From contig NC_058337.1 of NCBI RefSeq assembly GCF_905475395.1, forward strand, positions 11,520,983 through 11,584,982: a stretch of 64,000 nt of DNA, in the 5' to 3' direction. The notes under the pieces were generated by a model. That model ran no database searches. It saw nothing but the letters and a program-made list of their open reading frames with translations, and was not told where the DNA came from. The stretch is from Chrysoperla carnea (lineage: Eukaryota; Arthropoda; Insecta; Neuroptera; Chrysopidae). The position numbers and the translations under genes were made by a program. Shown here piece after piece: positions 62,301-64,000 of the stretch; position 1 is the first letter of the stretch, and each line of letters starts with the position of its first letter.

Positions 62301-62619
62301 ATTTGAAAAAAAAAGATACATTAAAAAAATGTTCGACGTAATTTGCTCAATTTTTAGATTTTGGATTTTGCAGGGTTGGTTACGAACAGCTTTCCTACTA
62401 ATAAATTAATTAAATAATTTATAATAATTAAAAAAAAAAAATTCACAAACCTTTTAATAATTCTCGTAGTTCTTTCACAGCCTTTTCAGATACTTCTGGT
62501 GTTTCGCGTAATTCTTTTCGTGCTACTTCTAACATTTCTGATGTTGGAGGGTCAATTTCGAATCTTAATATAAAATCCCCCAATTTAATCGAGGGCAACG
62601 TATCCATATCGGACAGCAT
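53313..62619 (-). CDS. CRAL-TRIO (SEC14-type) lipid-binding protein, copy 2, six coding exons
   Basis: Predicted 304-aa cytosolic hydrophobic-ligand carrier, close to insect alpha-tocopherol-transfer-protein-like proteins. Coding exons, in transcript order: 62619-62451, 58234-58140, 56990-56837, 56225-56032, 55258-54997 and 53353-53313. All have GT/AG borders and add up to 305 codons with TGA. CRAL-TRIO N carries RFLRPCKFY (73-81). The lipid lobe has VVIFDMDGLSL with DMDG at 179-182, [28 protein letters not shown] (229-241) and the canonical LPEVYGG (YGG 265-267). The C-terminus is INKYGYKKK. ATG 62619 lies 12 nt after an acceptor TATTTTACAG, implying a non-coding 5' exon further right. All hallmark motifs are kept, unlike in copy 1, so this copy probably retains the ancestral role. 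Introns (611-4216 bp) hold several repeats. Confidence 0.93.
55347..55826. repeat. Foldback element with ~210-bp arms in intron 4 of copy 2
   Basis: The left arm (55347-55560) and right arm (about 55610-55826) pair through blocks such as TACGGCGTTGCTGGATACTA, GAGAATATGAATGT and GAAAAAG...AAGTTTAAGCACCATAT. The ends read AGCCCA..CTAAAATTTTTC. It lies wholly within an intron, so the pre-mRNA could form a long hairpin. Confidence 0.8.
57262..57300 (+). repeat. Short copy of the AATAAGCCGG-end family in intron 2 of copy 2
   Basis: ACAGTTAATAAGCCGGGATT, then GAAAAGTTAGCA, matches the outer end of the satellite-bearing element and the fragment at 29303. Confidence 0.5.
58341..58429. repeat. 28-bp minisatellite, three copies
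   Basis: ATTGTTAATTAGCATATAAA starts at 58341, 58369 and 58397, an exact 28-bp period. It lies just upstream of exon 2 of CRAL-TRIO copy 2, within intron 1. Confidence 0.85.
59587..59660 (-). repeat. R1 right-end fragment
   Basis: TTATACCATGTATGAAATAT to AATATTGATGCTAG. It is truncated by the sequence that leads into the palindrome at 59712. Confidence 0.7.
59712..59820. repeat. Near-perfect 51-bp palindrome with 7-nt loop, intron 1 of copy 2
   Basis: 59712-59762 and 59770-59820 are reverse complements with one mismatch (TGGTATG against TGGTACG). The arms carry GACCCCTTAGGGGAGTGAG, which contains a smaller CCCCTTAGGGG palindrome. Transcription through the intron would give a very stable hairpin. 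Confidence 0.95.
60713..61265 (+). repeat. R1 copy, diverged, in intron 1 of copy 2
   Basis: Left end CATGAAAATAAACAATTGAC, then GATGGGTCCTACGACC, GAGTTATCGTGTTGACAGAC and AAGCGTTACAAACTTGGGAC. The open frame at 60879-61085 is inside it and is not a gene. Confidence 0.75.
61530..61875 (-). repeat. Interspersed repeat R4, copy 2
   Basis: Reverse of 47680-47960: GACAGACACACACACACGC, ACATGGCGGTCAAACTTTTA and CACCCCTTTTTTAGTTCGGG. Two GTGCGA-type sub-blocks are again about 130 bp apart. Confidence 0.7.
61876..62033 (+). repeat. tRNA-derived SINE with CCTAA tail, copy 2
   Basis: A perfect box B (GGTTCGATTCCCGCC) is present; box A has been lost. The body AATTTAATTAATAGTTGTGA ... GGTAAACCACA ... 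GGCTCTATAGCCTAACC matches 32607-32898, and CCTAACCTAACC forms the tail. The left break abuts repeat R4. Confidence 0.75.
62034..62450. other. Remainder of intron 1 of CRAL-TRIO copy 2
   Basis: AT-rich. The open frame at 62081-62341 has no features of a real gene. Confidence 0.4.
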
Positions 62620-62630
62620 TGTATTTGAAA

Positions 62631-64000
62631 CTGTAAAATAAAAATAAGAATAAATTTAGTAACAAAGTATAACCAATTATGCTTGTTATTTTTGATTTAG
62701 TGTATACACTTTTGTACAAAAAGAACATAAGTTATGTTATCATGAATTAATTCCATGTAAACAAAAAAATTATTACTTGCAAATTTATTTAAATTTTTGT
62801 TATTATAATAAAAGACCTTTGATAATTGAATTTAAAAAAAATATAATTATATGAATAAAGTCTTTTTACGATCATTTCTAATTTTTTTCCGCATCGGATA
62901 AGAGCATTGTTGATCTCTAGGCTTAAAACATAGGATATCATTTGTGTTATATAAGCTTTTCAAGTATGTTGACAGATTTTTTATGAGGCTTTCTCGATAT
63001 AACCAAAATGCTGCATGAATACATCTTCTACACTTTATCACATCTGTAAATAAATGGGAAAATAAATAAATAGGAAATGATTATTGGGAAAAGGTGAAAT
63101 TTATCTGTATGATTACAGGTCATTTGTTTGACAGGTTAGGTCCTTCGTCAATGTAAATTTGTGATCCAAGTGCAGTAGGAGAAAATACTCAAAAAGTTTG
63201 GGTAAAGATTGGCAAATGGTTTGTTTCATTTTTAAAAAAATAGCGTTTTATCCGTGTTTTCAGGAAAAACTAAAATATAGACGGCAAAATGTGACTTTTA
63301 CTGCCATCTATTGGCGATTTTTTTTAAATTGGAAGCAATTAACTGCTTTACCGACACTGAAACATTAAAGATAGGTTTCAGTAGATGACGATGTTACACG
63401 ATTAGTATGCAGGGGCTTTTAGGTCGAAAAATCGATCTAGCTAGGTTTCATTTTAAGAAAACGTCGTTGTTTTTTGGAAACTTTAATCTCGGAAACGGCT
63501 CCAACGATTTTCATGACATTTATTATGCAGGGGATTTCGGGGGTGAATGTAGCTAGGTTTCAATTAAAAAATAAATAACGAGTAAAGCTTGGTCATCCAG
63601 TTACTAAAAGCTAATGAACCAAGTTTTTGGGTAATTCGTATCTGTTTTTAGATGTTAAGATAAAGAGAGAATGGCCGTGTCAGCAAAGGCGTTTAGCACA
63701 GTAAGAACATACATTGGTTCAAATTCTGGTTGTAGCGAACTCAGGATAACACATCTTATGTCGTTCATGTAATAATTAGCTATAGCATTAGTTGCTAAGC
63801 CATCAAGTTCAAATTGGTTAAATAAAGAAATGCTGGTCGTAAAAATACGTGCGATAGCTCTTTGGATTCGGAATAATGCCTAGAAAAATGTGCGGGAAAT
63901 GTTTTTCAGTACATAGAAAATTGCAAAAGTTATAAACAATTAAAAATGAGAAGAAATTTATTTCATTTTTTGCCAATATTTTCTAAAGTATTAATATTTA
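62631..64000. other. Upstream region of CRAL-TRIO copy 2
   Basis: A 5' non-coding exon should lie here or beyond the window but could not be located. 63400-63575 has a direct repeat about 125 bp apart (TATGCAGGGG(C/A)TTT ... TAGCTAGGTTTCA). TTTTACTGCCATCTATTGGC near 63297 resembles a transposon end. Confidence 0.4.

Overview
The window looks like nuclear DNA of an arthropod, most likely an insect; I cannot fix the order. It is strongly AT-rich. Its genes are either intronless with an AATAAA signal or split by GT-AG introns. Most of the rest is derived from many kinds of eukaryotic transposable element (hAT, mariner, pogo/Tigger, Helitron, tRNA-derived SINEs, foldback elements). There is nothing bacterial: no operons and no Shine-Dalgarno sites.

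Three protein genes are convincing. At the left edge (294-1676, + strand) is an intronless C2H2 zinc-finger gene with 12 fingers. Five SUMO-consensus motifs crowd its N-terminal tail. On the minus strand lie two paralogous CRAL-TRIO (SEC14-type) lipid-transfer genes: copy 1 at 3170-7715 (six coding exons, 311 aa) and copy 2 at 53313-62619 (six coding exons, 304 aa). I rebuilt both from splice sites. Coding exons 2 to 5 are exactly 95, 154, 194 and 262 nt in both genes, with the same phases, so they are tandem duplicates in one orientation. About 45 kb of repeats now separates them.

That 45-kb interval (about 7.7-53.3 kb) holds no gene I can support. It contains a very abundant interspersed family (called R1 here, about 15 copies or fragments); two hAT-type MITEs with perfect 8-bp target duplications (one of them inside an intron of copy 1); two pogo/Tigger-like MITEs, one with its empty site preserved elsewhere in the window; three Helitron-like elements with TC and CTAG ends; a dead mariner; a dead hAT transposase; three tRNA-derived SINE families; and several long-armed palindromes.

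The most striking structure is at 38759-44168. Short inverted ends related to a dispersed element family enclose about 15 tandem copies of a 316-bp satellite. The copies are arranged as a four-monomer higher-order repeat of 1264 bp, and each complete monomer carries a perfect TGACGTCA palindrome. Smaller points of interest are a duplicated linker-histone-like (H15) fragment at 51761-52215, a near-perfect 51-bp hairpin in an intron of CRAL-TRIO copy 2, and a SINE whose tail is made of CCTAA, the insect telomere unit.

All identifications come from reading the sequence by eye. No database or alignment program was used.
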